This document shows positions 1 through 9,534 of a stretch of 64,000 nucleotides of DNA, piece by piece (the first letter of the stretch is position 1; every line of letters starts with the position of its first letter). The notes beneath the pieces were generated by a model. That model was not told the DNA's origin and did not search any database. It saw nothing but the letters and a program-made list of their open reading frames with translations. Source of the stretch: Marinobacterium rhizophilum DSM 18822 (lineage in GTDB: Bacteria; Pseudomonadota; Gammaproteobacteria; Pseudomonadales; Balneatricaceae); assembly GCF_000378045.1 (NCBI RefSeq), contig NZ_KB899090.1:124001-188000 (forward strand), given 5' to 3'. The position numbers were made by a program, and so were the translations under genes.

Positions 1-52
1 CTGCCAGCGCTTCTCGCGCTTTCCAGTCTGCGAATACTAGTTCTTGGCTCAC
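1..52 (-). CDS. Glyceraldehyde-3-phosphate dehydrogenase, N-terminal fragment
   Basis: This is the first 17 codons of a gene that leaves the window on the left. A GTG start at 52 is preceded, after six bases, by a good GGAG ribosome site. The peptide starts MSQELVFADWKAREALA. The DWKAREALA part resembles the start of the long GapB-type glyceraldehyde-3-phosphate dehydrogenase that lies divergent from mfd in Pseudomonas. The product call therefore rests on this short match plus gene order. The catalytic part is not in view. The promoters of this gene and of mfd must lie in the roughly 200 bases between them. Confidence 0.5.
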   Translation of the reverse strand, partial: MSQELVFADWKAREALA

Positions 53-254
53 AGGTAACTCCAAATAACGTCAAGGCTGAAATTGGCTGCGGGCGCATTA
101 TCCCTTTTTACGCCAAGCGGGGCAAACCTGCGCGCCTGCTACTTTCGCATTGCAGCAAGGGGTCCATGCAGATTCACCACGACCCTGCCCTTTTGACCCT
201 GCAGACGGTAATATAGAGCGCTTTTGTAGCCGGGGCCCCAAGGAGTCAGCAGCC

Positions 255-3200
255 GTGTTTAAACTGGACCATCCGATGCCAGCAGGAGCGGGCGATATCA
301 AGCGTATCGGCCAGTTAAAAGGCAGCGCTCAGGGATACCTCGCGGCCGCCGCCGCGCGACGCCACAAGGGCGTCACACTGGTCATCGCCGCCAGTAGCGA
401 TGCCGCGGCGCGCCTGGCCAGCGAAGTCGCCTTTTTTGATCCTGAGGTCGAACTGCTGTCCTTTCCCGACTGGGAAACCCTGCCCTACGACAACTTTTCG
501 CCGCACCAGGACATTATTTCCGAACGCATCCTCAGCCTGTACCGACTACCGCAGCTGAGCCGCGGCATTCTCATCGTGACTGCAGCGACCCTGATGCAGC
601 GCATCGCCCCGCGCCAGTTTATCGGCGGCAACAGCCTGCTGCTGGACACCGGACAAAGGCTGGACCCGAGCGAAACCCGCCAGATGCTGAGCGATGCCGG
701 CTACCGTGCCGTCGAAACCGTGTACGAGCACGGTGAGTTCGCCCAGCGCGGCGCCATCCTCGACATCTACCCCATGGGCAGTCGCCTACCCTATCGCATC
801 GACCTGTTCGATGACGAAATCGACACCCTGCGCGTGTTCGACCCGGAAACCCAACGCTCCATCGAACAGGTAGAACAGGTGCGCCTGCTGCCGGCGCAGG
901 AGTTCCCGTTTGACGCCAGCGCCATCGCCGGCTTTCGCCAACGCTGGCGTGAGCGCTTTGATGTCGATCCCGGCCGCTGCCCAACCTACCAGGATGTCAG
1001 CAATGGCCTGACACCGCCGGGCATCGAGTATTACCTGCCGCTGTTTTTTGACCAGAGCATGACGCTGTTCGACTACCTGCCAGACAACACCCTGGTGGTA
1101 TGCGACCCCGGCCTGGAAGCGGCGGCCGGGCAATTCTGGCAGGAAGCCCAGGCACGCTACGAGGAGCGTCGCCACGATATTGAACGGCCCCTGCTGGCAC
1201 CCGAGGAGGTTTTTAGCCGGGTCGATGAGCTGTTCGCCGCCCTGAAGCGGCTGCCCCGCCTGGTATTGCACACGGACAGCAGCGGCAATGCGGCCGGCAG
1301 CCTCGACAGCCCGTTCGAGGAACCGCCGACACTGCCAGTGAATGCGCAGTCGAACCAGCCCATGGCGGCGCTGAGCAACTTCCTCGACAACCACCCCGAG
1401 CCGGTTCTGTTTTGCGCCGAATCCGCCGGACGGCGCGAGTCCCTGCTCGAACTCTTTGCCGAGGCCGGCATCACCACCAGCAGTGTCGACAGCTGGCAGG
1501 ACTTTCAGCAGCGCCGGCCCGCACGCGGCATTTGCGTCTATCCGCTGGAGCTGGGCCTCAACCTGCCGGGCAACTGCCAGCTGATTACCGAAACCCAGCT
1601 GTTTGGCCAACAGGTATTTCAGCGCCGGCGCCGCAGCCGCGACAAGGAACAGGCCGATCAGGTCATCAAGAACCTGTCGGAACTGCGCATTGGCGCCCCG
1701 GTGGTGCACCTCGACCACGGCGTCGGCCGCTATCTGGGGCTGCAGTGCATCGAGCTGGACGGCCAGCAGAACGAATTTCTCACGCTGGAATACGCCGACA
1801 ACGCCAAGCTCTATGTACCGGTCAGCGCCCTGCATCTGATCAGTCGGTATGGCGGCAGCAGCGACGAGAACGCACCGCTGCACCGCCTGGGTACCGAGCA
1901 ATGGAGCCGCGCCAAGCGCAAGGCAGCGGAAAAGGTACGTGATACTGCGGCCGAGCTGCTCGATATCTATGCGCGACGCGGCGCCCGCGAAGGCTTCAGT
2001 TTTGGTTCACCGGATGCTGAATACCGCCAGTTCAGCGCGAGCTTTCCGTTCGAGGAGACCCCCGACCAGACACTGGCCATCGAAGCTGTCCTGCGGGACA
2101 TGGCCGCGCCCCAGCCGATGGACCGACTGGTGTGCGGCGATGTGGGCTTCGGCAAGACCGAAGTCGCCATGCGAGCCGCGTTTCTCGCCGTACAGAACAG
2201 CAAGCAGGTGGTGATACTGGTCCCCACCACGCTGCTGGCACAGCAGCATTACGACAACTTCCGCGACCGCTTTGCAGACTGGCCGGTAAATGTCGAACTG
2301 ATCTCGCGCTTTCGCAGCGCCAACCAGCAGGCCCAGGTACAGGAAAAGCTGGCCTCGGGCGAGATCGACATTATCGTCGGCACCCACAAGCTGCTGCAGG
2401 GCGACATTAAATTCAAGGACCTGGGCCTGGTCATCATCGACGAGGAACACCGCTTTGGCGTGCAGCAGAAAGAGCGCCTTAAATCCCTGCGCGCCCAGGT
2501 GGATATCCTCACCCTCACTGCCACACCGATACCGCGCACCCTGAACATGGCCATGTCCGGCATGCGCGACCTGTCGATCATTGCCACGGCACCGGCGCGG
2601 CGCCTGTCGGTGAAAACCTTTGTACGCGAAAGCGACAAGCCGATGATCAAGGAGGCCATCCTGCGTGAGCTGCTGCGCGGCGGCCAGGTGTACTATCTGC
2701 ATAATGAAGTCAAAAGCATCGAGCGCACCGCCGAAGCACTCAAGGCACTGGTGCCCGAAGCGCGTATCGGCATCGGTCACGGCCAGCTACGCGAGCGCGA
2801 GCTGGAAAAGGTCATGACCGACTTCTACCACAAACGCAATAATGTGCTGGTCTGCACCACGATCATCGAAACCGGGATCGACATTCCCAACGCCAACACC
2901 ATTATTATCGACAGGGCCGACAAGTTCGGCCTGGCCCAGCTGCATCAGCTACGCGGCCGCGTCGGGCGCTCGCATCACCAGGCCTACGCCTACCTGCTCA
3001 CACCGCCGACGGCCGCGATGACGACCGACGCCGGCAAACGCCTGGAGGCCATCGCCCAGGCCAGCGATCTGGGCGCAGGCTTTACGCTGGCGACCCACGA
3101 TCTGGAGATCCGAGGCGCCGGTGAGCTTCTGGGCGAAGACCAGAGCGGCCAGATGCAGAGTGTCGGCTTTACGCTCTACATGGAAATGCTGGAGCAGGCC

Positions 3201-3689
3201 ATCCAGTCGATGCGCGATGGCAAGACACCCAATCCCGATGCGCCACTGCAGCATGGCCCCGAAATCAACCTGCGCCTGCAGGCACTGATCCCAGACGATT
3301 ACCTGCCCGATGTTCACAACCGGCTGATTCTGTACAAGCGCATCTCAAATGCCAGCAATGACGCCCAGCTGCACGAACTGCAGGTGGAAATGATTGACCG
3401 CTTTGGCCTGCTGCCCGAACCGGTGAAAAGCCTGTTCCGCATTACCGCACTGAAACTGCGCGCCAGCTCGCTGGGCATTGCCAAAGTCGACGCGGGAGAC
3501 CGCAACGGGCGCATCGAGTTCAACCCCGACACCCGTATCGACCCCTACAAACTGGTCACCCTGGTTCAGAGCCAGCCGCGGCGCTTCAAACTCGAAGGCG
3601 CAAGCCAGTTAAGGTTCAATGTTGACATGACAACACCCGAGCTGCGCGTCCAGACCGTCGAAAACCTTCTTAACGAGCTTTGTGCATGA
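255..3689 (+). CDS. mfd: Transcription-repair coupling factor Mfd
   Basis: Mfd displaces RNA polymerase stalled at DNA damage and recruits UvrA for nucleotide excision repair. The product is 1144 residues, close to the 1148 of the E. coli protein. The N-terminal part carries the UvrB-like UvrA-binding module. A CarD-like RNA-polymerase interaction domain follows near residue 480. Then comes the RecG-like translocase, with Walker A GDVGFGKTEVA, the DEEH box in IIDEEHRFG, and helicase motif VI in QLRGRVGRS. The TRCF C-terminal domain ends the protein. I chose the GTG at 255 because AAGGAG lies about nine bases upstream. An ATG at 150 is in frame but has no ribosome site and would add 35 atypical residues. 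The stop overlaps the csiV start by four bases. Confidence 0.97.
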   Translation: MFKLDHPMPAGAGDIKRIGQLKGSAQGYLAAAAARRHKGVTLVIAASSDAAARLASEVAFFDPEVELLSFPDWETLPYDNFSPHQDIISERILSLYRLPQLSRGILIVTAATLMQRIAPRQFIGGNSLLLDTGQRLDPSETRQMLSDAGYRAVETVYEHGEFAQRGAILDIYPMGSRLPYRIDLFDDEIDTLRVFDPETQRSIEQVEQVRLLPAQEFPFDASAIAGFRQRWRERFDVDPGRCPTYQDVSNGLTPPGIEYYLPLFFDQSMTLFDYLPDNTLVVCDPGLEAAAGQFWQEAQARYEERRHDIERPLLAPEEVFSRVDELFAALKRLPRLVLHTDSSGNAAGSLDSPFEEPPTLPVNAQSNQPMAALSNFLDNHPEPVLFCAESAGRRESLLELFAEAGITTSSVDSWQDFQQRRPARGICVYPLELGLNLPGNCQLITETQLFGQQVFQRRRRSRDKEQADQVIKNLSELRIGAPVVHLDHGVGRYLGLQCIELDGQQNEFLTLEYADNAKLYVPVSALHLISRYGGSSDENAPLHRLGTEQWSRAKRKAAEKVRDTAAELLDIYARRGAREGFSFGSPDAEYRQFSASFPFEETPDQTLAIEAVLRDMAAPQPMDRLVCGDVGFGKTEVAMRAAFLAVQNSKQVVILVPTTLLAQQHYDNFRDRFADWPVNVELISRFRSANQQAQVQEKLASGEIDIIVGTHKLLQGDIKFKDLGLVIIDEEHRFGVQQKERLKSLRAQVDILTLTATPIPRTLNMAMSGMRDLSIIATAPARRLSVKTFVRESDKPMIKEAILRELLRGGQVYYLHNEVKSIERTAEALKALVPEARIGIGHGQLRERELEKVMTDFYHKRNNVLVCTTIIETGIDIPNANTIIIDRADKFGLAQLHQLRGRVGRSHHQAYAYLLTPPTAAMTTDAGKRLEAIAQASDLGAGFTLATHDLEIRGAGELLGEDQSGQMQSVGFTLYMEMLEQAIQSMRDGKTPNPDAPLQHGPEINLRLQALIPDDYLPDVHNRLILYKRISNASNDAQLHELQVEMIDRFGLLPEPVKSLFRITALKLRASSLGIAKVDAGDRNGRIEFNPDTRIDPYKLVTLVQSQPRRFKLEGASQLRFNVDMTTPELRVQTVENLLNELCA

Positions 3690-4273
3690 AATTGAGCCAC
3701 TCCCCACGCAGACTGCTAAGCACTCTGACACTGGCCCTGCTGACCCTCATCAGCCTGTCAGCCCAGGCAGAGGACCCCGTCTACAAGGTGGAAATTCTTG
3801 TTTTTGCCAACCAGGACCCCGCCGCACTGCAAGAGCAGGTATGGCGCAGCCTGGACGTACCCCAACTCGCCGGCGCAGCAGAGCTGGGCAACGGCGGCAA
3901 TGGCGCTTACCAGCGCCTGCCGGACAATAACCTGGTACTGACAGCAGAAAAAAACCGCCTGTCGCGCCAGCAAGGGTTTCGCACCCTGTTTCACAGCGCC
4001 TGGTATCAACCGGTGAGCAATGAAAACAACAGCCGACCGGTCCACCTGCGCGGCGGCCAGCTCATGCCTAACGGCGCCTACGAGCTGGACGGCTACATAA
4101 CCATCGATCGCAACCGTTTGCTGCACCTGCGCCCGGACCTGTACTACACCAGCACTCAGAGCGACGGCACCCTGCTGACCGCCACCATTAATACACCACG
4201 CAGCCTGGAGGCCAATGAAATCCATTACCTGGATCATCCGCTGTTCGGCGTACTGGTACTGATTCAGCGCTAG
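3686..4273 (+). CDS. csiV: CsiV family envelope protein
   Basis: This is a 195-residue exported protein of the CsiV family (formerly a DUF). In Vibrio cholerae CsiV binds peptidoglycan and supports LpoA-dependent PBP1A cell-wall synthesis. A typical signal peptide covers about residues 1-28, ending ...LSAQA before EDPVYKVEILVF, the start conserved in this family. The ATG overlaps the mfd stop in an ATGA, so the two are translationally coupled. The same pair occurs in Pseudomonas. The family call comes from the N-terminal KVEILVFA motif, the C-terminal LDHPLFGVLV motif and the context. The role in this organism is inferred. Confidence 0.8.
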   Translation: MKLSHSPRRLLSTLTLALLTLISLSAQAEDPVYKVEILVFANQDPAALQEQVWRSLDVPQLAGAAELGNGGNGAYQRLPDNNLVLTAEKNRLSRQQGFRTLFHSAWYQPVSNENNSRPVHLRGGQLMPNGAYELDGYITIDRNRLLHLRPDLYYTSTQSDGTLLTATINTPRSLEANEIHYLDHPLFGVLVLIQR

Positions 4274-4409
4274 CGGCGCCTGCATGGCTCAGTCGTTCAT
4301 TGCGAACGAAGCAGTATCAGGCAGGCCCTGAAACGCACAATCCCGCCACCTCGTGAAAGGTGGCGGGATTGACGGTTCGCCAGGAAAGCGGGTCAGGTGC
4401 GCGCCGGTA

Positions 4410-5552
4410 TCAGGCCTTGCCAGGCGCGTCCGCCGCCTGCAGTCCCGACGGCAGCCGATCAACCGCCTCAGGTACCGATGCCAGATGCAGCGTCTGGGTC
4501 GGGAATGCCACCTCTGCCCCGCGGGCCTCAATGATGTCAATGATGCGCAGCAGCACATCCTGCTTGATCGCGTGGAAACGCACCCAGTTGGTGGTACGCG
4601 TAAAGGTATAGATGAAAAAATCGACTGACGAGGCACCAAAACTGTTCAGGTTGACGATCAGCGTCTGGTCCTGATCGATCTCCTCATGCTGACTGAGCAT
4701 GGCATGGACGTCAGCCACGATCTCCTTGACGCGCGACACATCATCGTACCGAACGCCAATTGTCTCGTAGATGCGCCTGTTAGTCATGCGCGAGGGGTTC
4801 TCCACCGAAATACTGGCAAAGGTCGCGTTAGGCACATAGAGGGGGCGCTTGTCGAAGGTGCGAATGCGCGTCTGACGCCAGCCAATCTCCTCCACCGTAC
4901 CCTCGATATTCTTGTCCGGCGAGCGTATCCAGTCCCCCACCTTGAACGGACGATCCAGATAGATCATCAGGCCGCCAAAGAAGTTGGCCAGCATATCCTT
5001 GGCCGCAAAGCCCACGGCGATACCGCCGATTCCGCCAAAGGCCATGACGCCGGAAACGCTGTACCCAAAACTTTGCAGCACGACCAGTGCCGTCGTAATG
5101 ATTATCGACAGACGCAGCAGCTTGCCGATAGCGCCGACCGTGGTCTGATCCATCGGCGTCTTGACCTTGTCCGGCGACACCAGCGCCGCTTCGCCGCGAC
5201 GAATCAGGCGAATCAGGAACCAGGTGATGAGCACGATCACGCCGATGCGCCGCATCGGATCAACCACATCCATCAGCAGGGTGCCGGTCTGCCGGTCGAT
5301 GACCTCCAGCGCCCAGGCGGCACCAAAGAGCCAGATCAAGGCCGCGATGGGACGCCGCGCCGCACTCAGCAGCAGGTCATCCCAAACCGTATCGGTCTGC
5401 ATGAGACGCAGATGCAGGCGCCGAAAAAGCCGGTTGGAAAAATAGTTCACCAGCATGGTCATGAAGACAATTAAAAAGACCCGCAACATCCAGCTGGTGC
5501 CCTGCTCGAAAGGCCAGTAACTCGCCAGCTGCTCACTCAACCCCTGCCACAT
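4410..5552 (-). CDS. MscS-family mechanosensitive ion channel
   Basis: This 380-residue inner-membrane protein has several N-terminal transmembrane segments followed by the MscS core. That core has a Gly/Ala-rich pore helix (GGIGGIAVGFAAKDMLANFFGG, about residues 155-177) and then the beta domain with RPFKVGDWI and GTVEEIGWRQTRIRTFD. Such channels release solutes when membrane tension rises on hypo-osmotic shock. The length and extra N-terminal helices fit YbdG- or YnaI-like members better than the short MscS type. I prefer ATG 5552 because a GTG at 5561 is too close to the GGGGAG ribosome site. The gene is followed by a 136-base gap to csiV, with which it converges. Confidence 0.88.
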   Translation of the reverse strand: MWQGLSEQLASYWPFEQGTSWMLRVFLIVFMTMLVNYFSNRLFRRLHLRLMQTDTVWDDLLLSAARRPIAALIWLFGAAWALEVIDRQTGTLLMDVVDPMRRIGVIVLITWFLIRLIRRGEAALVSPDKVKTPMDQTTVGAIGKLLRLSIIITTALVVLQSFGYSVSGVMAFGGIGGIAVGFAAKDMLANFFGGLMIYLDRPFKVGDWIRSPDKNIEGTVEEIGWRQTRIRTFDKRPLYVPNATFASISVENPSRMTNRRIYETIGVRYDDVSRVKEIVADVHAMLSQHEEIDQDQTLIVNLNSFGASSVDFFIYTFTRTTNWVRFHAIKQDVLLRIIDIIEARGAEVAFPTQTLHLASVPEAVDRLPSGLQAADAPGKA

Positions 5553-5595
5553 TCGCTCCACTCTCCCCGTAATCCGTTAAATAGCCAGGATGCCC

Positions 5596-6600
5596 CTAAA
5601 GATTCCGCAGCCTGGCAGCCAGCGCCTGCGCCCTTGCATGTCGCTGCGCATCCAGCCCCTGCCTTGCTGCGCGCAGCGCAACAAGGCCCGGACAGGGCGC
5701 CTGCGGGTGCGCCTTGAGGTAGTCCAGCACCTCCCGCGCGCCTTCAGGATGATTACAGACCAGCAGCATGTTGCAGCCCGCCTCCAGCGCCCGGGCGGCA
5801 CGCGCGGCATAACCGCCGGCAAAGCCCGCACCCTCCATGCTCAGGTCATCGCTGAAAATAACCCCCTTGAAGCCCAGCTGGCGGCGCAGCACCTGCTGCA
5901 GCCAGTAGCTCGAAAAGCCCGCCGGCGATGGATCCACCGCCGTGTAAATCACATGGGCCGGCATCACGCCCGCCAGCCCGGCATCAATCAGCCGGGCAAA
6001 GGGCTGCATGTCCTGCTGCTCGATGGTCGCCAGATCCCGCTCGTCCGTGGGAATCTCCAGATGGGAGTCCGCCTCGGCCCACCCGTGCCCCGGAAAATGC
6101 TTGCCTGTCGCCGCCATGCCCGCATCGCTCATACCGCGAACAAAGGCACTGGCCAGGGTCGTGACGGTGGCGGCATCGCACCCAAAAGCACGATCACCGA
6201 TCACTCGACTGCGGCCATAATCCAGGTCCAGCACCGGCGCAAAGCTGATGTCGATACCGATATCGACCAGCTCTGCCGCCATCAGCCAGCCAAGCTCAAC
6301 CGCCTCCTCCTGCGCCAACGCCGGTTCCTGTGCATAACGCTGGGCCAAAACCCCCATGGCGGGCAGAACAGTAAAGCCATCGCGAAAGCGCTGCACCCGG
6401 CCACCCTCGTGATCAACCGCAATCAAAATATTCGGTGCAACCGTCCGCACCGCCTCGATAAGCTGACGCAACTGCAGCGGGCTTTCGTAATTACGACTAA
6501 ACAGTATCAGTCCACCCACCGCGTCTTCGGCCAGCAACGCCGCTTCGTCGGCATTCAGCTCAGTGCCCGCCAGATCGAGCATCAATACAGCTGCCGTCAT
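5596..6600 (-). CDS. nagZ: Beta-N-acetylhexosaminidase NagZ
   Basis: This cytoplasmic GH3 glycosidase removes GlcNAc from 1,6-anhydro-muropeptides in cell-wall recycling, and its product controls AmpC beta-lactamase induction in many relatives. The 334-residue protein carries AVDHEGGRVQRF, the KHFPGHG loop with the histidine of the family, and the nucleophile Asp in FSDDLSMEGA. ATG 6600 follows GGGAGA at good spacing. An upstream in-frame start at 6666 has no support and adds an unusual hydrophobic stretch. It is third in a minus-strand run after psrA and an L,D-transpeptidase, an arrangement related to the psrA-nagZ neighbourhood in Pseudomonas. Confidence 0.95.
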   Translation of the reverse strand: MTAAVLMLDLAGTELNADEAALLAEDAVGGLILFSRNYESPLQLRQLIEAVRTVAPNILIAVDHEGGRVQRFRDGFTVLPAMGVLAQRYAQEPALAQEEAVELGWLMAAELVDIGIDISFAPVLDLDYGRSRVIGDRAFGCDAATVTTLASAFVRGMSDAGMAATGKHFPGHGWAEADSHLEIPTDERDLATIEQQDMQPFARLIDAGLAGVMPAHVIYTAVDPSPAGFSSYWLQQVLRRQLGFKGVIFSDDLSMEGAGFAGGYAARAARALEAGCNMLLVCNHPEGAREVLDYLKAHPQAPCPGLVALRAARQGLDAQRHARAQALAARLRNL

Positions 6601-6709
6601 GAAATCTCCCTTAGCCCAGCACAGCCAGATTGGCTGATGCGAATAACAGATTACTAATCCAGACATGACAAGGCCCCGACCGCGTCAAATACGGGAGAGC
6701 ACGGGGCTG

Positions 6710-7195
6710 TCAGTCGATAATGTCTACAGCCACCCCGACCGGCACGCGGGCAAACAGATCCTGCACATCGTTATTGCGCATGCGGATACAGCCATGGGAC
6801 AACGGAACGCCCATGGGCTCGGTATCGGGGGTGCCGTGAATATAGATATAGCGGCGCATGGTGTCGACCGATCCAAGCCGGTTAACACCGGGCTCGCGGC
6901 CACACAACCAGAGAATCCTCGACAGTATCCAGTCGCGCCCGGGGTACGCCTGGGCCAGCTGGGGCGAGTAGATCTCACCGGTAAAGCGCCGCCCGCGAAA
7001 CACCGCGTTCAGCGGAAGACCGGCGCCAATCTTGGCACGCACAAAGTGGCGCCCCCGCGGCGTACATCCACTGCCTTCCTGCTCACCAGGACCGTTCAGC
7101 GCGGTGGACACAGGGTAGCTAAGCAACAACCGGTCACAATCAAACAGGTCGAGCTGCTGCCGGCCGATCGAAATGCACAGCCGCAGGTCACTCAT
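6710..7195 (-). CDS. L,D-transpeptidase (YkuD domain)
   Basis: This 161-residue protein is almost entirely a YkuD catalytic domain. The active-site signature is HGTPDTEPMG followed by SHGCIRMRNND, with the nucleophile Cys near residue 139. YkuD enzymes form 3-3 peptidoglycan cross-links or attach lipoproteins to meso-diaminopimelate. No signal peptide is visible, so the export route is unclear. Some short family members of this kind are cytoplasmic or badly characterised. The ATG overlaps the psrA stop by four bases, so it is probably translated together with psrA and upstream of nagZ. Confidence 0.88.
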   Translation of the reverse strand: MSDLRLCISIGRQQLDLFDCDRLLLSYPVSTALNGPGEQEGSGCTPRGRHFVRAKIGAGLPLNAVFRGRRFTGEIYSPQLAQAYPGRDWILSRILWLCGREPGVNRLGSVDTMRRYIYIHGTPDTEPMGVPLSHGCIRMRNNDVQDLFARVPVGVAVDIID

Positions 7196-7848
7196 AACCA
7201 GCAGAACTGCGTATTTTGCGCCCGCGCCTGGAAGCCACCGGCAAGCACCGGCACCAGCCGATGCAGCGTTTGTTCGATTTCGGCATCCAGATCAAGGGCC
7301 TGCTTTTCAAGCGTTACCAGTGTCTGGAAGTTTGCCAGCGTAAAAATAACCGAGCCCAGCAAGAAGTGCAGTCGCCAGAAGAACTCATCATCCGCCATCG
7401 GCGCCGAATCCTGACGCAGATGCTGTAAAAACAACTGCAAGCGCGCGCCGAAACGCCCCACCAGATGCTCCCGCAACGCCTGCTGCCGGCCCATGTAGGC
7501 GAGATCCAGCAACCGCATGAACACGCTCAGCCCCTCGGGGCTGCTCCGCTGCGTGCGTAACAGCGTGCGCATGAGCATTTCAATCAGTTCGTCCAGCGAC
7601 AGGCTCTGCGGCGCCAGTGCCAGGCGCTCCGCCAGTACCTTTTCGAGATGCAGCACCAGCGGCTCGACACTGGCATCCGCCAGCGCAAGAATGAGGCGTT
7701 CTTTCGACCCGAAGTGATAGTTGACCGCAGCGAGATTGACGCCGGCGCGCGCGGTAATCTGGCGCAGGGTGGTGTCATTAAAGCCCTGTTCGGCAAACAG
7801 CGACGCCGCCGCCTGAAGTATTTTGTCCGTTGTGTCGGATTGCTGCAT
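7192..7848 (-). CDS. psrA: TetR-family regulator PsrA-like
   Basis: This 218-residue repressor has an N-terminal TetR helix-turn-helix (ILQAAASLFAEQGF through GVNLAAVNYHFGSKERL) and a C-terminal ligand-binding domain. The sequence around VNLAAVNYHFGSK and the place beside nagZ match PsrA of Pseudomonas, which senses long-chain fatty acids and controls beta-oxidation and rpoS. The gene symbol rests on these two arguments and not on the effector. I saw no clear GAAAC-N4-GTTTC operator in the 156 bases upstream. The ATG is preceded by GGAGAG. The stop overlaps the L,D-transpeptidase start. Confidence 0.75.
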   Translation of the reverse strand: MQQSDTTDKILQAAASLFAEQGFNDTTLRQITARAGVNLAAVNYHFGSKERLILALADASVEPLVLHLEKVLAERLALAPQSLSLDELIEMLMRTLLRTQRSSPEGLSVFMRLLDLAYMGRQQALREHLVGRFGARLQLFLQHLRQDSAPMADDEFFWRLHFLLGSVIFTLANFQTLVTLEKQALDLDAEIEQTLHRLVPVLAGGFQARAQNTQFCWL

Positions 7849-8004
7849 CCGCTTCTCTCCATGATGAGCAGGCTACGTAATCAGAGTGACACACTGCCGC
7901 CTGTATTGGCGTGATCGATGCCCCACCCTCGCGCTCTGCCGGACTTAACACCAAGCGACTGTGGAGAATCCGACTCTCACAGTCTGGCCAGGTCCGACAG
8001 ACTG

Positions 8005-9072
8005 TTAGCGGGACAGCAGGCGGCTTTTGTACAGCCGATCCCACCAGCGCAGCATCAGGCTGTCACCGGTATGCACGGCAAAGTCACTGATACGCTCCTG
8101 CAGACTTTTCTTTTCCTCGTAGCGCACGCAAAACACATCGGCATCGCGCGCCGCCTGCATCAGGTAATCGTCGCTGGTGCAGATTTCGTCAATCAGCTTC
8201 TGTTCAAGAGCACGCCTGCCAAACCAGATCTCGCCGGTCGCCACCTTGTGAATGTCGAGCTGGGGCCGGTAACCGGTCACGAACTCCTTGAACAGCGCAT
8301 GGGTATCCTCAAGCTCCTCGACGAACTTCTCCCGGCCCTTGTCAGTATTTTCACCAAACATCGTCAGGGTTCGCTTGAATTCGCCGGCAGTCAGCACTTC
8401 CATATCGATGTCATGCTTTTTCAGCAACTTGTGGAAGTTGGGCATCTGTGCCACGACACCAATAGAGCCCAGCACCGCAAAGGGCGCCGCCATCAGCTTA
8501 TCGGCCAGGCACGCCATCATGTAACCGCCGCTGGCAGCGACACGATCAACGCAGATGGTCAGCGGGATTTTCTGTGCGCGAATACGCTCAAGCTGTGACG
8601 CGGCCAGGCCATACTCATGCACCAGGCCACCGGCACTCTCGAGCCGCAGTACAACTTCATCTTCAGGGCAGGCCACGGTGAGGATCGCGGTAATTTCCTC
8701 GCGCAGCGGCTCGACGTCGCTGGCCTTGATATCGCCATCGAAATCGATCACAAACAGGCGTCGTCCGGATGACTCAGCAGCCTCACCCTTTTTGAGGGCC
8801 TTTTTACGTGCCTTCGCCTCCGCCTTCTCCCGCTTGGCTTCATCCTTCATCTGCTGTTTGTAGCTGTCCTTGTCCATGACCGATTGCTCGATGGCGCTTT
8901 GCATATCCTCAAGCTGCTCGTTAAGGCTGGTTACGCTGATATCTCCGCCCGCACCACTTTTGCGGTTACGTGCGGCAATCAACGCAAGCCCGAGCACCAA
9001 CAGCAGTACAGCAACCACCAGGGTCATCGTTTTGGCCAGAAACAGCCCGTAATCAGACAGGAACGAGAGCAC
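8005..9072 (-). CDS. sohB: Inner-membrane protease SohB
   Basis: This SppA-type signal peptide peptidase family member of 355 residues (E. coli SohB 349) has one N-terminal transmembrane segment at about 14-34. A charged Lys/Glu-rich linker follows, then the S49 protease fold. The catalytic dyad is visible as Ser181 in VAASGGYMMA and Lys233 in TAGEFKRTLT. SohB suppresses the high-temperature growth defect of degP mutants in E. coli, so an envelope quality-control role is likely. The start is a GTG with GGAG six bases upstream. Confidence 0.93.
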   Translation of the reverse strand: MLSFLSDYGLFLAKTMTLVVAVLLLVLGLALIAARNRKSGAGGDISVTSLNEQLEDMQSAIEQSVMDKDSYKQQMKDEAKREKAEAKARKKALKKGEAAESSGRRLFVIDFDGDIKASDVEPLREEITAILTVACPEDEVVLRLESAGGLVHEYGLAASQLERIRAQKIPLTICVDRVAASGGYMMACLADKLMAAPFAVLGSIGVVAQMPNFHKLLKKHDIDMEVLTAGEFKRTLTMFGENTDKGREKFVEELEDTHALFKEFVTGYRPQLDIHKVATGEIWFGRRALEQKLIDEICTSDDYLMQAARDADVFCVRYEEKKSLQERISDFAVHTGDSLMLRWWDRLYKSRLLSR

Positions 9073-9175
9073 TTGCTTCTCCAGAAAGTCTTAGATCAAT
9101 GTAAGGCGGGTAATGTACCATAAAACGCTGTCGTCACGACCAGACGGTTTACTGCCCAGAACACAGTGGAATCCC

Positions 9176-9511
9176 ATGAACGAACAGCTCAGCGTCGACC
9201 AGGTAATCGATAAACTCCCCTCTCGCTTTTGCCCCGACCAGGCAAAAGATCTGACAAGCACTTTCCAGTTCATTATTGACGACGAGAGCGCCTTTTATAT
9301 TGCGATCCAGAATCAGCAGTGCCAAGTTGTGCGCCAGCGACATGCCGACCCGGATATAACACTTTATGTTGGCAGTGAAACCTTTATCCGCGTCGTTACC
9401 GGCCAACAGGATGGCATGAGCGCCTTTATGAAAGGCCAGCTGCGTGCCGAGGGCAATATCATGCTGGCCACACGCCTGGGCAAGCTTTTTTCACGCCAGC
9501 GCCAGCGCTGA
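9176..9511 (+). CDS. SCP2 sterol-binding domain protein
   Basis: This small cytoplasmic protein of 111 residues consists of one SCP2 domain (about residues 5-105). It has the typical FQFIIDDESAFYIAI and DPDITLYVGSETFIRVVTGQ strands and the MKGQLRAEGNIMLATRLGKLF end. Bacterial SCP2 proteins bind hydrophobic ligands such as fatty acyl chains, but their exact role is mostly unknown. ATG 9176 lies a suitable distance after GTGGA. It is divergent from sohB and converges with nudC. A GC-rich inverted repeat spans its stop. Confidence 0.85.
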   Translation: MNEQLSVDQVIDKLPSRFCPDQAKDLTSTFQFIIDDESAFYIAIQNQQCQVVRQRHADPDITLYVGSETFIRVVTGQQDGMSAFMKGQLRAEGNIMLATRLGKLFSRQRQR

Positions 9512-9525
9512 GGCCCGGCGCTGGC
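9501..9525. terminator. Possible hairpin between convergent genes
   Basis: Eight-base arms GCCAGCGC at 9501-9508 and GCGCTGGC at 9518-9525 enclose the stop codon of the SCP2 gene. There is no T run on either side, so intrinsic termination is doubtful. It could still separate this gene from the oncoming nudC transcript. Confidence 0.3.
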
Positions 9526-9534
9526 CTGCGCAAT

